From Arcuatula senhousia (Eukaryota > Mollusca > Bivalvia > Mytilida > Mytilidae), in the NCBI GenBank assembly GCA_963971305.1, contig OZ020308.1, positions 25,449,275-25,513,274 on the forward strand: DNA of 64,000 bases, written 5' to 3'. This document shows, piece after piece, positions 43,492-54,091 of this stretch; position 1 is the stretch's first letter; each line of letters begins with the position of its first letter. Under the pieces are notes generated by a model. That model ran no database searches and was not told where the DNA came from. It saw only the letters and a program-made list of their open reading frames with translations. A program made the translations under genes and the position numbers.

Positions 43492-43497
43492 ATTAAA

Positions 43498-43623
43498 AGA
43501 ATATTATGTACTTTCCTTTCTGATACTATTTATATCTAGGTGAGTATCAGACGAGTCCTACCGGACTCGTCTGATACTCACCTAGATATAAATAGTATCA
43601 GAAAGGAAAGTACATAATATTCT
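43498..43623. repeat. Perfect 61-bp-arm palindrome
   Basis: Left arm 43498-43558 and right arm 43563-43623 are exact reverse complements around the loop TACC. Key pieces: TGATACTATTTATATCTAGG and GACGAGTCC at the tip. Confidence 0.95.
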
Positions 43624-44488
43624 ATATGTATTTGACTACAAATTATTATATCTGAGTTGCCGCACACCTTTGAAAAGTCTGAAAAAAATGATGTGAACTA
43701 TATTTAAAATTTTCTGTTCCAGTAAAACTCCAAATTTATGCATTTTCTACCGATCCATTTTAAAAGATTTTTGCTATGATAAGATCTGTTATATTTGCCC
43801 ATTATAATAATAGATATTTAATTAATTAGATCTGTAATATATGTAAGTGATTGATTAGCATAATTAAATGACAGTTTTGCAAGTTTAAAGATGATTTTTT
43901 TATACCAGGGCTATCTAAAAGGAATGGGGAAGGATATATGAATTTATAGACGTATCATATTCCATTCAATTCTTACCTTATTTTTGTACTAAAATGTTTC
44001 TATTTTGTATCATATTCTTTACATCTGTGATTTTTGTGGTGCTTTATATATATTATAAATTTGTTGTAAACTAATGTTTATATTTATATTTTACAAAATT
44101 ATTTATTTATTAAAATATTAGAATTATTTGCTTAGTTTTACTGTATAACATCCATTCAATATAGCGCCTAGTATAATTACGACCCTACATCAAGGATACA
44201 GAAGCCCTATAGTTTTCACTTTGTGTGTCTATCCTAGGTTAATAAAACTTGGTATGCATTCTGTCACTAAACAACGTGGTATAAACCAGCTGTACATATC
44301 CTGAGCTAGGCAACAATCTCGTTTTGTCTGTTTGGCATAAGGGGATCAGATAGGTACATGGGTTCTGGGATTTGGATGCTATGGATTCCTGTATCCATCC
44401 TTGCATTAATGTAACAATTGCATCCTCATTGGTTGCCTTGGCCTTGGATTTCGTTATCCCACTGAAATATGAAATATGATTTATTTTT
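43624..44488. other. AT-rich stretch, no gene seen
   Basis: Mostly AT-rich. Between about 44240 and 44430 the minus strand has an open frame of unusual, protein-like composition (YLIPLCQTDKTRLLPS) that I do not recognise; it may be a decayed exon. Confidence 0.4.
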
Positions 44489-44690
44489 AGCCATGGCGGC
44501 CATGTTTTACAATGAATCAAAAATCCCCACATCAGTTCTAAGCACCGAATGCTAATAAACAACCATACCAAGTTTGGTTGCAATTGGACTTATGGTGTCA
44601 GAGGAGTTAACATTTTAAAAAGTTAACGGACGGACGACGGCCGCCATGAGATGACAATAGCTCACATGACCCTTTGGGTCTGGTGATCTA
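44489..44690 (-). repeat. Family B fragment, reversed
   Basis: Read on the minus strand it gives AGGGTCATGTGAGCTATTG, GTCGTCCGTCCGTTAAC, CTCCTCTGACACCATAAG and CATGGCCGCCATGGCTA, the first 200 bases of the long-unit family B. The rest is missing. Confidence 0.75.
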
Positions 44691-45056
44691 AAAACAATTG
44701 TGGCTGCAAACCATTAATTAGCAGTTTGATAAAAAGCTTAAAAAGACGAAACTTCTCGAAATCGTAACACCGCTTAGCCCTTGTACAATCTTGATTGACA
44801 ACCGCTTAATTCCTTAGGAAGTATTTAAATTTTGGTTCATCCTATATTTTGCTATATTAGAATATGTGTCTATAAACATTTTAAAGAATCCAACTTACTT
44901 TAAAAAATATTTGATTATTTTTTAAACTGAGATTTTCTATTTTTTCTTAAATTAAATTAAGGTAAAACAATTATATGCAATATCATTTTAAATTTATATT
45001 ACCCTGTTAATGATCTATTCTAGTTTCTCTGTACCAATGTAATTTGCTGTTTGAGA
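44691..45056. other. No feature seen
   Basis: AT-rich sequence without recognisable coding or repeat structure. Confidence 0.5.
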
Positions 45057-45470
45057 ATAAAAGAAGCAAAGGTGTACCAAAGGGGTAATCAGTATCATAA
45101 AACCGTGAAGACAAAGACAAAACCGGCAGACAAAAAATCATCACAACAAAACAAACCACATAACAACATGAAACACACACACATAACAACAAAACCGCAT
45201 TCAGCAACGCGAACTCAAGTCGAAACGAGAGTGAACTCAGGTGCTCCGGAAGAGTAAGCAGTTCCTGCTTGCTATAGCACACCCGTCACGTTGCCAAAGA
45301 TCGATTAACCGGAAAGGATTACATTACAAAACAACATCTGTGCTCATCTGAGAGATAGAAATCCCGTATTTGCATACAAGCACATGATGTCGTCCGTAAA
45401 ATTTCTTGAGTGATGACAACAACCTGGGAGCAACGTACCCCTGTGTTAACAAAGCTATATACTGAATATA
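45057..45470 (-). pseudogene. Retroelement 3' tail (reverse-transcriptase element, fragment)
   Basis: AGAAGCAAAGGTGTACCAAA, GACAAAACCGGCAGACAAA and GTGCTCCGGAAGAGTAAGCA are shared with 60737-61030 and 62760-63060. The part at 45330-45450 matches the C-terminal coding end of the element at 61028-61381 on the minus strand. Only the tail is left, as in 5'-truncated retrocopies. Confidence 0.7.
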
Positions 45471-45592
45471 GAAATAATTTGTTCCACTCGATATTTTGCT
45501 AATTAAGTGTACTACATAATAAAATCTGTTACGGCAAAATAGCCTGTGGGACTATTTTGCTGGTTACGGCAGAATAGCCTGTGAGGCTATTT

Positions 45593-46644
45593 GGTGGTGA
45601 CTAAAACGAGTAACCCGGGCCCGGGCCCGGACCAACATCCGCTTACCCAAATATTTCAAAATGCTCTAAAATCTTTATTTCTACATATTTTTTAATGAAA
45701 TTTGAAAATAATGTGTAAAAGTATAATATCTGATTGCTTATTACCGATTTCCCAAATGAAAATTCGTAAATTTTAATTACGAGGCAATTTCCGATTTTTA
45801 GGTGACTAAAATGTGTAACCCAACGAAAAGTGGAAAATTCATATTTTCTCATATAAAACACATTTGAATCTAACAGGAACTTAACAACGATGAAATGATA
45901 CAAATCAGTAATGGACAAGTACATGTTTTAACTAAAATTACGGTAAAATATTGCTTTTAAAGCGAGTTTTCTATTTTTTTATCGACCCGGGTCGCCGATT
46001 GTCGAAATGGTATGACACGGGTGTTGCTAAAATATGACCAGCGTAACCGATATAATTGATGTGTTAACTATCGAAATAGGAGTATATTGTTTGTTATAAA
46101 AAAAATTGTAAGTGATGGAAACACTTTCAAAATGCTTTCTAGATATTTTTATTCATTGAAATATTCCCATAGTATTATAAATCGAATTGTCTTATATCGG
46201 TACTGTCGTTCTTCTTTTAGCTCTACCCGGGCCACTGGTCGACGGCCCGGGTCCGTAGAAATGTATGAAAATAGCTTTAAAACGAAAATTCGAATAAATT
46301 TTAGACCAACTCATGGCCTATTATAACATTTTTATCCATATCTTTAATTATTATCTCCACTTTTTCGTATTGTAAGTGTTTTGGATGTGCAAATCGAGTA
46401 TTTCCACTTTTCGTCGGGTTACACATTTTAGTCATCTTAAAATCGAAAATTGCCTCGAAATTAAAATTTACGAATTTTTATTTGGAGAATCGAAAATAAA
46501 CAATACGATATTATACTTTTACACATTATTTCCATTTTTCATCGAAAAATATTAAGAAATAAACTTATAAGAGCATTTTAAAATTTTTGGGTTAGCGTAT
46601 GTTGGCCCGGGCCCGGGCCCGGGTTACTCGTTTTAGTCACCACC
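45593..46644. mobile_element. Foldback element with GGGCCCGGGCCC arms, 1.05 kb
   Basis: The ends GGTGGTGACTAAAACGAG and CTCGTTTTAGTCACCACC are perfect inverted repeats, followed inwards by a CCCGGGCCCGGGCCCGG run. The similarity continues for about 350-400 bp on each side (for example AATTCGTAAATTTTAATTAC), with a second GTGACTAAAATGTGTAACCC-type module inside. A third CCCGGG pair lies near the middle. TTACGGCAGAATAGCC occurs on both sides, outside the ends. No coding frame. Confidence 0.8.
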
Positions 46645-47157
46645 GGCAAAAGGTGTTTTGCCGGTTACGGCAGAATAGCCACCGCCTAAAATTATTTCAG
46701 AGTACATTTTGTAAATAAAACATATCATAAAGATACTCGATCATTCTTTACATATGTGAATATATCAAAATATCAACATTCGTAATTGTGCTTTCAAAAC
46801 ATTTCTACCTCTGAAAATCTTTCAAAATCTACTAGACCGAAAGGCCAGAGAGCATTAGTCTGTAAGTTATGTGAGACTGATCCTGAATTTAAGTGGAAGT
46901 GTATCGAGTATAATTTGTTGATGTGTCACCGATGCCTTGAAAAAGTTCATAGTAGGTTTGCCTCTGCCTCAGACCATACAATCATCGACATAAAGGATCT
47001 AGATAAGCATCCTAAATCTGATGATGAAATTGACCTTTCCAAACCTTAAGTGAAAAGAACATCCTGGAAAACAATGCTGCCTATTTTGCCAATCGTACGA
47101 TGACCTAGTGTGCTCTATTTGTTTAGCTAGAATCACATAAGAAACATGAACGAAGTG

Positions 47158-47917
47158 TATGGAACGCCGTAGCTGTCTTGACATACGGATTTGTCTATAT
47201 TCAGTGGTTTCGACATTATATTCGGTAGAAAGCAGTTTATATTGAGTGCGTATGTTTTTATATTGGGTGCTTATGTCTTTATATTGACTGCATATGTCTT
47301 TATATTGAGTGCATATGTCTTTATATTGAGTGCTTATGTCTTTATATTAAGTGCATATGTCTTTATATTGAGTGCTTTGGTCTTTATATTAAGTGGATAT
47401 GTCGTTATGTTGAGTTGATATGTCTCTATATTAAGTACTCTTGTCATCATGTTAAGCTCTTTCATTATATTCGGTGGTATTGACATATTCGATAGAATCA
47501 AGTTTATATTAAGTGTTTATGTCTTTATATTGAGTGCTTAATATAAAGACATAAACACTTAATATAAGGAGATAAGCACTCAATATAAAGACATAAACAC
47601 TTAATATAAACTTGATTCTATCAAATATAATGAAAGAGCTCAACATGATGACAAGAGCACTTAATATCGAGACATATCAACTCAATATAAAGACATATCC
47701 ACTTAATATAAAGATCAAAGCACTCAATATAAAGACCAAAGCACTCAATATAAAGACATATGCACGCAATATAAAGACATATGCACTCAATATAAAGACA
47801 TAAGCACCCAATATAAAAACATACGCACTCAATATAAACTTCTTTCTACCGAAAATAATGTCGAAACCACCGAATATAGACAAAATCCGTATGTTAAGAC
47901 AGCTACGGCGTTCCATA
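47158..47917. mobile_element. Palindromic foldback element FB1, 21-bp minisatellite arms
   Basis: Ends TATGGAACGCCGTAGCTG and CAGCTACGGCGTTCCATA. Two arms of about 370 bp are inverted copies and meet at about 47538 with almost no spacer. Each arm consists mostly of a 21-bp unit TATGTCTTTATATTGAGTGC. Flanked by GAAGTG on both sides (47152-47157, 47918-47923), a 6-bp target duplication. It is inserted in the B-box part of the pseudogene. Confidence 0.88.
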
Positions 47918-47954
47918 GAAGTGTATCAAAACAAACATGAGAAGGTAAAAAATC

Positions 47955-48571
47955 AAAGCGCTAAAGCGTTTAAAGGCAAGCGAAATATATAAAAACTATA
48001 ATAGATTAATTCTCTGTTAAAGTATATTGTTCAAAATGTTTGCGAAATATTAATTTTGGTGAGCGAAGAAAGGATCGTCATGCAGATACCCTCAAATTTA
48101 AAGTTAACGAACACAATTGCAGACACAAGACAGGTAACGTGTTAAAACGGTATCGATTGAAACACCCCTTCGATTAAAATGAACTCGTCCCAATGATGTG
48201 TATTGTATACTGAATTTTTGAATGGAGAAGATATTTTCCTTGCATTACCCAATCAAATAACAGAAATATTTATACGAACAAATCAAGTAATAGATGAATA
48301 CATAATGTATATTCTATCGCCATTATCTATATAGTTCCTCATGGAAGATGCAAAGGAAAAAATAAAACTCGTGATAGTCATATAAAATGCTGATACAAAT
48401 GGAGATTTATAAAAGTGTATATCATGTTAACAAATATTGAAAAGTTATAAAGAAAATAAAGCATTTTATTCCAGACTGGATGCAGGAAGATCACTCCGTC
48501 TATAGACTGAAAAAAAAACGCGAAAATCATCACTACTCTATAGACTCCATAGCTTCGCTGGCGCTTGCCTA
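47955..48571 (-). mobile_element. Family Q element, reverse orientation
   Basis: The minus strand starts AGGCAAGCGCCAGCG and, like the copy at 39896, has GATTTTCGCGTTTTTTTTT nearby. It ends GCCTTTAAACGCTTTAGCGC (27 bases shared with 40313-40339). It interrupts the pseudogene between B-box and coiled coil. Confidence 0.6.
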
Positions 48572-49279
48572 AAAAACCAAAACTTAGCCTGAGCGAAAAT
48601 GTAGAAAGCCTCAATGCTTTAGAGTATAGACAAAAAACAAATGTCTGCATCAACATATTCAAAACAAAAACAAAAAGAAACCATCGAAGACCAGGAACAA
48701 GCTATTATGAAAGCAGTCAAAGAGCGTGCTCAACATCTTTTGCTCAAAAATGACAAGAAGTACACGAAAGTGTTGAATGTAATAGAGACATAGGAAAGCG
48801 AAGCCCGAGAAGCCATCAAAACTGCCGTGAACAAACAACTTGCTCAACATGAAAGATCCAATCAAAAATATTTTCAACGAAGGATGCTCTGACCTTGCCT
48901 TCTTTTGAATCACAATATTAAAGTACACTTCAAAAAATTTTACCCCTACAAAAACAAAAACCCTAACATGATTCCGTCAATGTTTGGTAAACTACAAGAT
49001 GACATGTTAATTAAGCTAAATACAACACATTTCACAGTTAACAGGTTTACAACCAACGTTGGGATATGTTTTAACACCATAGCATGTGGCTACCAAACTT
49101 ACTGGATAAATGATTGGTTTCACAACATGCGATTTTAAAAGCAGAAGATGTACGAGTAATTCAAGAAATTCTTGAAACAAGTCCAGCACGTTGGAAAAAT
49201 GGAGACCTTCTTCTTGTCATTGAGGATTCTTCGGTATTAAAAGTCTTACCTGAAGGTAGCAATTAAATAAAGGACTCTG

Positions 49280-50515
49280 TATGGAACGCCGTAGCTGTCT
49301 TTACATACGGATTTTGTCTATATTCGGTCGTTCCGACATTATATTCGGTAGTAAGAAGTTTATATTGAGTGCGTATGTTTTTATATTGGGTGCTAATGTC
49401 TTTATATTGAGTGCATATATCTTTATATTGAGTGGATATGTCTTTATATTAAGTGCTTATGTCTTTATATTAAGTGCTTATGTCTTTATATTGTGTGCTT
49501 TTGTCTTTATATTGAGTGCTTAGGTCTTTATATTGAGTGTTCAATTCTTTATATTGAGCATGTTGAGTGGATATGTCATTATGTTGAGCTCTTTTATTAT
49601 ATTCGGTGGAATTGACATTATATGCGATAGAAACAAGTTTATATTCAGTGTTTATGTCTTTATATTGAGTGCGTATCTCTTTATATTTAGTGTTTATGTT
49701 TTTATATTGGGTGCTAATGTCTTTATATTGAGTGGATATGTCTTTATATTGAGTGGATATGTCTTTATATTGATTGGATATGTCTTTATATCGAGTTGAT
49801 ATGTCTATATATTAAGTGCTTATGTCTTTATATTGAGTGCTTTAGTCTTTATATTGAGTGCTTAAGTCTTTATATTGAGTGGATATGTCTTTATATCGAG
49901 TGGATGTGTCTTTATATCGAGTGGATATGTCTTTATATCGAGTGGATATGTCTATATATTAAGTGCATATGTCTTTATATTGAGTGCTTTAGTCTTTATA
50001 TTGAGTGATTAAGTCTTTATATTAAGTGGATATGTCTTTATAATGAGTGGATATGTCATTATGTTGAGCTCTTTTATGATATTCGGTGGTATTTACATTA
50101 TATGCGATAGAAACAAGTTTATATTCAGTGTCTTTATGACTTTATATTAAGTGTTAATGACTTTATATTGAGTGCATATCTCTTTATATTAAATGCCTTT
50201 ATCTTTATATTGAGTGCATATCTCTTTATATTAAATGCCTTTATCTTTATATTGAGTGCATATCTCTTTATATTAAATGCCTTTATCTTTATATTGAGTG
50301 CTTTTGTCATTATGTTGAGTGGTTTTGACTGTATAGTGGGTTCTCTTAACTGTATGTTGGGTGGGTTTTCCATTATATTCGGTAGTTTTATCGTTATATT
50401 ATGTTACATCTATATTATATTGCGTGCTTCTGTCTATACGTTGAGCTCTTTTGTTGTGTGCGGTATTTTTTTATTTATTTTGTATTTGGTAATTGATTTA
50501 TATTAGCTTGAAATT
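49280..50515 (+). repeat. FB2 left arm, 21-bp minisatellite
   Basis: About 45 units of TATGTCTTTATATTGAGTGG type with variants (GCATATCTCTTTATATTAAA at 50175-50290), interspersed with modules TATTCGGTGG, GATAGAAACAAGTTTATATT and ATGTTGAGCTCTTTTAT. It is about 240 bp longer than the right arm. Confidence 0.85.
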
Positions 50516-50544
50516 CTAGTGGCATCGACTGATCGGACAGAAAA

Positions 50545-50562
50545 AAATATTGCCTTATGACG

Positions 50563-50602
<40 letters not shown>

Positions 50603-50960
50603 TCATCTGTCCGTCTGTCCACTTGTGGGTCTGTCCGTAAGTTTCGCTATAGGGGTGCCTATCTTGTGTAATCTGAATCTCAAAAACCAAACACTAGATC
50701 TTTCTGAAATTTTACACAGTGATTACATTTATATTAAAGATTTGCACTGCATTTTTTGGGGTGATATTATAATTCCGATTAGAAATCGGGGGCCCTAAAG
50801 GGGTAAAAAAAGCGACTTGTTTCCACAATAACTTTTATTCTGGTTGACCAAATACTATGAAACTATACAGAAATGTTACTTACAACAAAAGAAAGGATTG
50901 GGACGATTTGGGGTGCCCCTTCTTTTTTCGTTTTGAAATAAAGGGCCAAAAGGGGGCTAA
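50545..50960 (+). repeat. GTCCGTC-containing repeat (family E)
   Basis: TATGACGAAGGCGAAAGCAG, then GTCCGTTCATCTGTCCGTCTG, TTTCGCTATAGGGGTGCC and TTCCACAATAACTTTTATTC. Its start resembles the other tandem-core families, but no matching 3' end is found. Confidence 0.45.
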
Positions 50961-50965
50961 AAAAA

Positions 50966-51270
50966 ACTTCGTTAGTTTTCAGAAAAAAACGCATTAGTAT
51001 TCAGAAATAACGCGTTAGCTCGCACAAATAACGCTTAGTTTTCAGAAATAACAAGTAAGTTTGCACGTGTTAATTGTCAGAAATAACGCGTTAGTGTGCA
51101 GAAATAACGCGTTAATTTATTAAAGAAAATATAGCGCGTTAGAATCAAACCAATGACATGAATGGCAAATCAACATTTGATTTGAATAAACAACGTGTTA
51201 TTTTGTCCAATTAACGCTATAACAGTATGAAATAACGCGTTATTTAGGGTTAAAAGATCTAACGCGTTAG
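50966..51270. repeat. TAACGCGTTA palindrome array, left part
   Basis: AAATAACGCGTTAG-type blocks (several variants, such as AACGTGTTA and AGCGCGTTA) recur about every 25-35 bases. The array continues at 52332-52420, after the inserted family C element. Confidence 0.75.
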
Positions 51271-52331
51271 TTTTTGTCTCGCCTGCGAAGCAGAGCGGGA
51301 CATAGGTGTTACTTTACCGGCGGCGGCGTTAACTTTTAGGGTAAGGTTTTATGAGCACCTCCATATCTCAAGAACTATAAGTCCTAGGTTAATGAAACTT
51401 GGTATGCATATGCCCCAGTAGTAGCTTTGTACATTTGCATCCTCATCTTTTGACCTTGACATTGATTTTCCGGTTGAGTGTCTTTGACAATTTTCAATGC
51501 ATATAATAGGGTAAGGTTTTATGAGCACCTCCATATCTCAAGAACTATAAGTCCTAGGTTAATAAAACTTGGTATGCATATGCCCCAGTAGTAGCTTAGT
51601 ACATTTGCATCCTCATCTTTTGACCTTGACCTTGATTTTCTGGTTGAGTGACTTTGACAATTTTCAATGCATATAATAGGGTAAGGTTTTATGAGCACCT
51701 TCATATCTCAAGAACTATAAGTCTTAGGTCGATGAAATTTGGTATGCATTTGCCCCAGTAGTAGCTTAGTACATTTGCATCCTCATCTTTTGACCTTGAC
51801 CTTGATTTTCCAGTTGAGTGACTTTGACAATTTTCAATGCATATAATAGCAATGTTAAGGTTTTATGAGCACGTCCATATCTCAAGAACTATAAGTCCTA
51901 GGTTGATGAAACTTGGTATGCATATACACCAGAAGTAGCTTAGCACAGTTGCATCCCCATCCTTTGACCTTGACCTTGATTTTCCGGTTGAGTGAATTTA
52001 ACAATTTTCAATGCAATTACATTGTATAATAGCAATGTTAAGGCTTTATGAGCACCTTCATATCTCAAGAACTATAAGTCCTAAGTTGATGAAACTTGGT
52101 ATGCATATCCCCCAGTAGTAGCTTGTTACATCTGCATCTTTTGACCTTGACCTTGATTTTCTGGTTGAGTGACTTTGACAATTTACAATACATTTAATAG
52201 CAATGTTAAGGTTTTATGAACACATTTTGATCTCAGAACATGAAATTACTCATATATAGTGGAAATTATCAATGAATTTTCGTTTCTGATGGGGCCGGCA
52301 GGCGAGACATACTTTAGTGTTAACTCTTGTT
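51271..52331 (+). mobile_element. Family C element, five units
   Basis: Start GTCTCGCCTGCGAAGCAGAG, GGCGGCGGCG run, five units of about 170 bp (AAGGTTTTATGAGCACCT, CAAGAACTATAAGTCC), end GGGGCCGGCAGGCGAGACAT, GTGTTAACTCTTGTT. It is inserted inside the TAACGCGTTA array. Confidence 0.88.
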
Positions 52332-52420
52332 ATATAATAACGCGATACTTTGGTGTTTCAACGCGTTAAGATGAAGAAATATCGCGATAATTTATCAATT
52401 TTTAGAATATTGCGCCAATG
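52332..52420. repeat. TAACGCGTTA array, right part
   Basis: AATAACGCGATACT, CAACGCGTTAAG, ATATCGCGATAAT and CAATGACATGAACG. The last also occurs left of the inserted element (CAATGACATGAATG at 51151). Confidence 0.65.
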
Positions 52421-52465
52421 ACATGAACGACCACTCATACAAAATTGTCTGGTAATATGCACAAC

Positions 52466-52630
52466 TACAAATTAGGGGGTGGACGGGGGGGGTCGTCTTC
52501 CCCCGCTCCCCCACCTCAACCCCGGTACCCCCGTTCCTCCTGTACGCCCCCTACCCCGCCCCTTCTATACCCGCTCCCCACCCCCTCAACACCTGTATCC
52601 CCGTCCCCCCTGTCCGCCCCCTCACATATG
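52466..52630. repeat. C-rich low-complexity tract
   Basis: Runs of CCCCC separated by short T/A/G steps. Proline-rich frames across it are compositional. Confidence 0.7.
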
Positions 52631-53008
52631 GTGCCAAGTTTTGTTGAAATCAGTTCTCTACTAAGTAGTTTCAGAGGAGTTGCAATGACAAACTGTGTGA
52701 CGGACAGGACAAAAACAATATATACAGCATAACCAAATTAACCGCTTTATACCCGTTTTTGGTATTGTATTTTTCGACCCCAAATCGGCTGAGGTCAGAA
52801 TCCGACAGGTAATTAAAATTGTCGTCCCCTATTCTTTTTTCGGTAAACTGTTGTATGTATGTGCCGAGTCCTATTCACATTAAAGCGACATGTAGTCATT
52901 CTTTCTTCTCTATCATCATGTCATGAATCTGCTGCAGATCAAGTGGTAAATCGGTGTCTTTAGTAAAAAAAGGCCGTAAATACTTTTTCCGTTCGATCGA
53001 TCGATGCC

Positions 53009-53080
53009 ACTTTAATCTCTGATGAGTCTTGAATAGACGAAACGCGCGTCAGGCGTAGCAAAATTTATTGTCTGGAACTT
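53009..53080 (+). ncRNA. Candidate hammerhead ribozyme (type I, tiny stem III)
   Basis: All core boxes are in place: CTGATGA (53019-53025), stem II GTCT/AGAC with loop TGAAT (53026-53038), GAAA (53039-53042), stem III ACGC/GCGT without a true loop, then the cleavage site GTC (53048-53050). Stem I is only partly paired next to the core (TCT with AGG, then TTT/AAA further out). A stem III this short works better as a dimer, as in Schistosoma Sm-alpha and bivalve retrozymes. Confidence 0.72.
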
Positions 53081-53092
53081 TGTTGTCATTTG

Positions 53093-54091
53093 TATTTCAA
53101 GCTAATATAAATCAATTACCAAAAAAACCCGCACACAACAAAAAAGCTCAACGTATAGACAGAAGCACGCAATATAATATAGATGTAACATAATATAACG
53201 ATGAAACCACCGAATATAATGGAAAACCCACCCAACATATAGTTAAGAGAACCGACTATACAGTCAAAACCACTCAACATAATGTCAAAAGCACTCAATA
53301 TAAAGACATTAGCACTTAATATAAAGACACAAACACTTAATATAAAGAGATAAGCACTCAATATCAAGACATAAACACTGAATATAAACTTGTTTGTATC
53401 GCATATAATGTCAATACCACCGAATATAATAATAGAGCTCAACATAATGACATATCCACTCAATATAAAGACATATCCACTTAATATAAAGACATATCCA
53501 CTTAATATAAAGACTTAATCACTCAATATAAAGACTAAAGCACTCAATATAAAGACATATGCACTTAATATATAGACATATCCACTCGATATAAAGACAT
53601 ATCCACTCAATATAAAGATATACCCACTCAATATAAAGATATTAGCACTTAATATAAAGACATAAACACTTAATATAAAGAGATAAGCACCCAATATAAA
53701 GACATAAACACTGAATATAAACTTGTTTCTATCGCATATAATGTCAATACCACCGAATATAATAAAAGAGCTCAACATAATGACATATCCACTCAGTTTA
53801 AAGAAATATCCACTTAATATAAAAACTAAAGCACTCAATATAAAGACTAAAGCACTCAGTATAAAGACAAAAGCACCCAATATAAAGACATAAGCACTTA
53901 ATATAAAGACATAAGCACTCAATATAAAGACATATCCACTCAATATAAAGACATATGCACTCAATATAAAGACATTAGCACCCAATATAAAAACATACGC
54001 ACTCAATATAAACTTCTTACTACCAAATATAATGTCGAAACCACCGAATATAGACAAAATCCGTATGTAAAGACAGCTACGGCGTTCCATA
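53093..54091 (-). repeat. FB2 right arm, 21-bp minisatellite
   Basis: Inverted counterpart of 49280-50515. Inner border AAGCTAATATAAATCAATTA matches the reverse complement at 50480-50515. Confidence 0.85.

Larger units (their letters stand above)
49280..54091. mobile_element. Large foldback element FB2 (4.8 kb) with minisatellite arms
   Basis: Same ends as FB1 (TATGGAACGCCGTAGCTG). Left arm about 49280-50515, right arm about 53093-54091, both built of the 21-bp unit plus shared spacer modules. Flanked by ACTCTG (49274-49279 and 54092-54097), a 6-bp target duplication. The middle holds a GTCCGTC-type repeat, a TAACGCGTTA array, a family C element, a C-rich tract and a hammerhead core. No transposase seen. 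The hydrophobic open frames in the arms (repeating YVFILSA) come from a 21-bp period and are not counted as genes. Confidence 0.85.

Noticed and set aside
50966..52420. CRISPR-like reading of the regularly spaced palindromes
   Set aside because: Spacing and sequence vary, the genome is animal, and no cas-like genes are present.
52445..52732. Proline-rich frames
   Set aside because: They translate a C-rich low-complexity tract; two overlapping frames look equally proline-rich.
53515..54090. 191-codon hydrophobic frame of YVFILSA heptads (also 47191-47418, 49281-50506)
   Set aside because: A 21-bp minisatellite necessarily gives a 7-residue periodic frame. There is no start context, and both strands and several frames are open in the same arrays.
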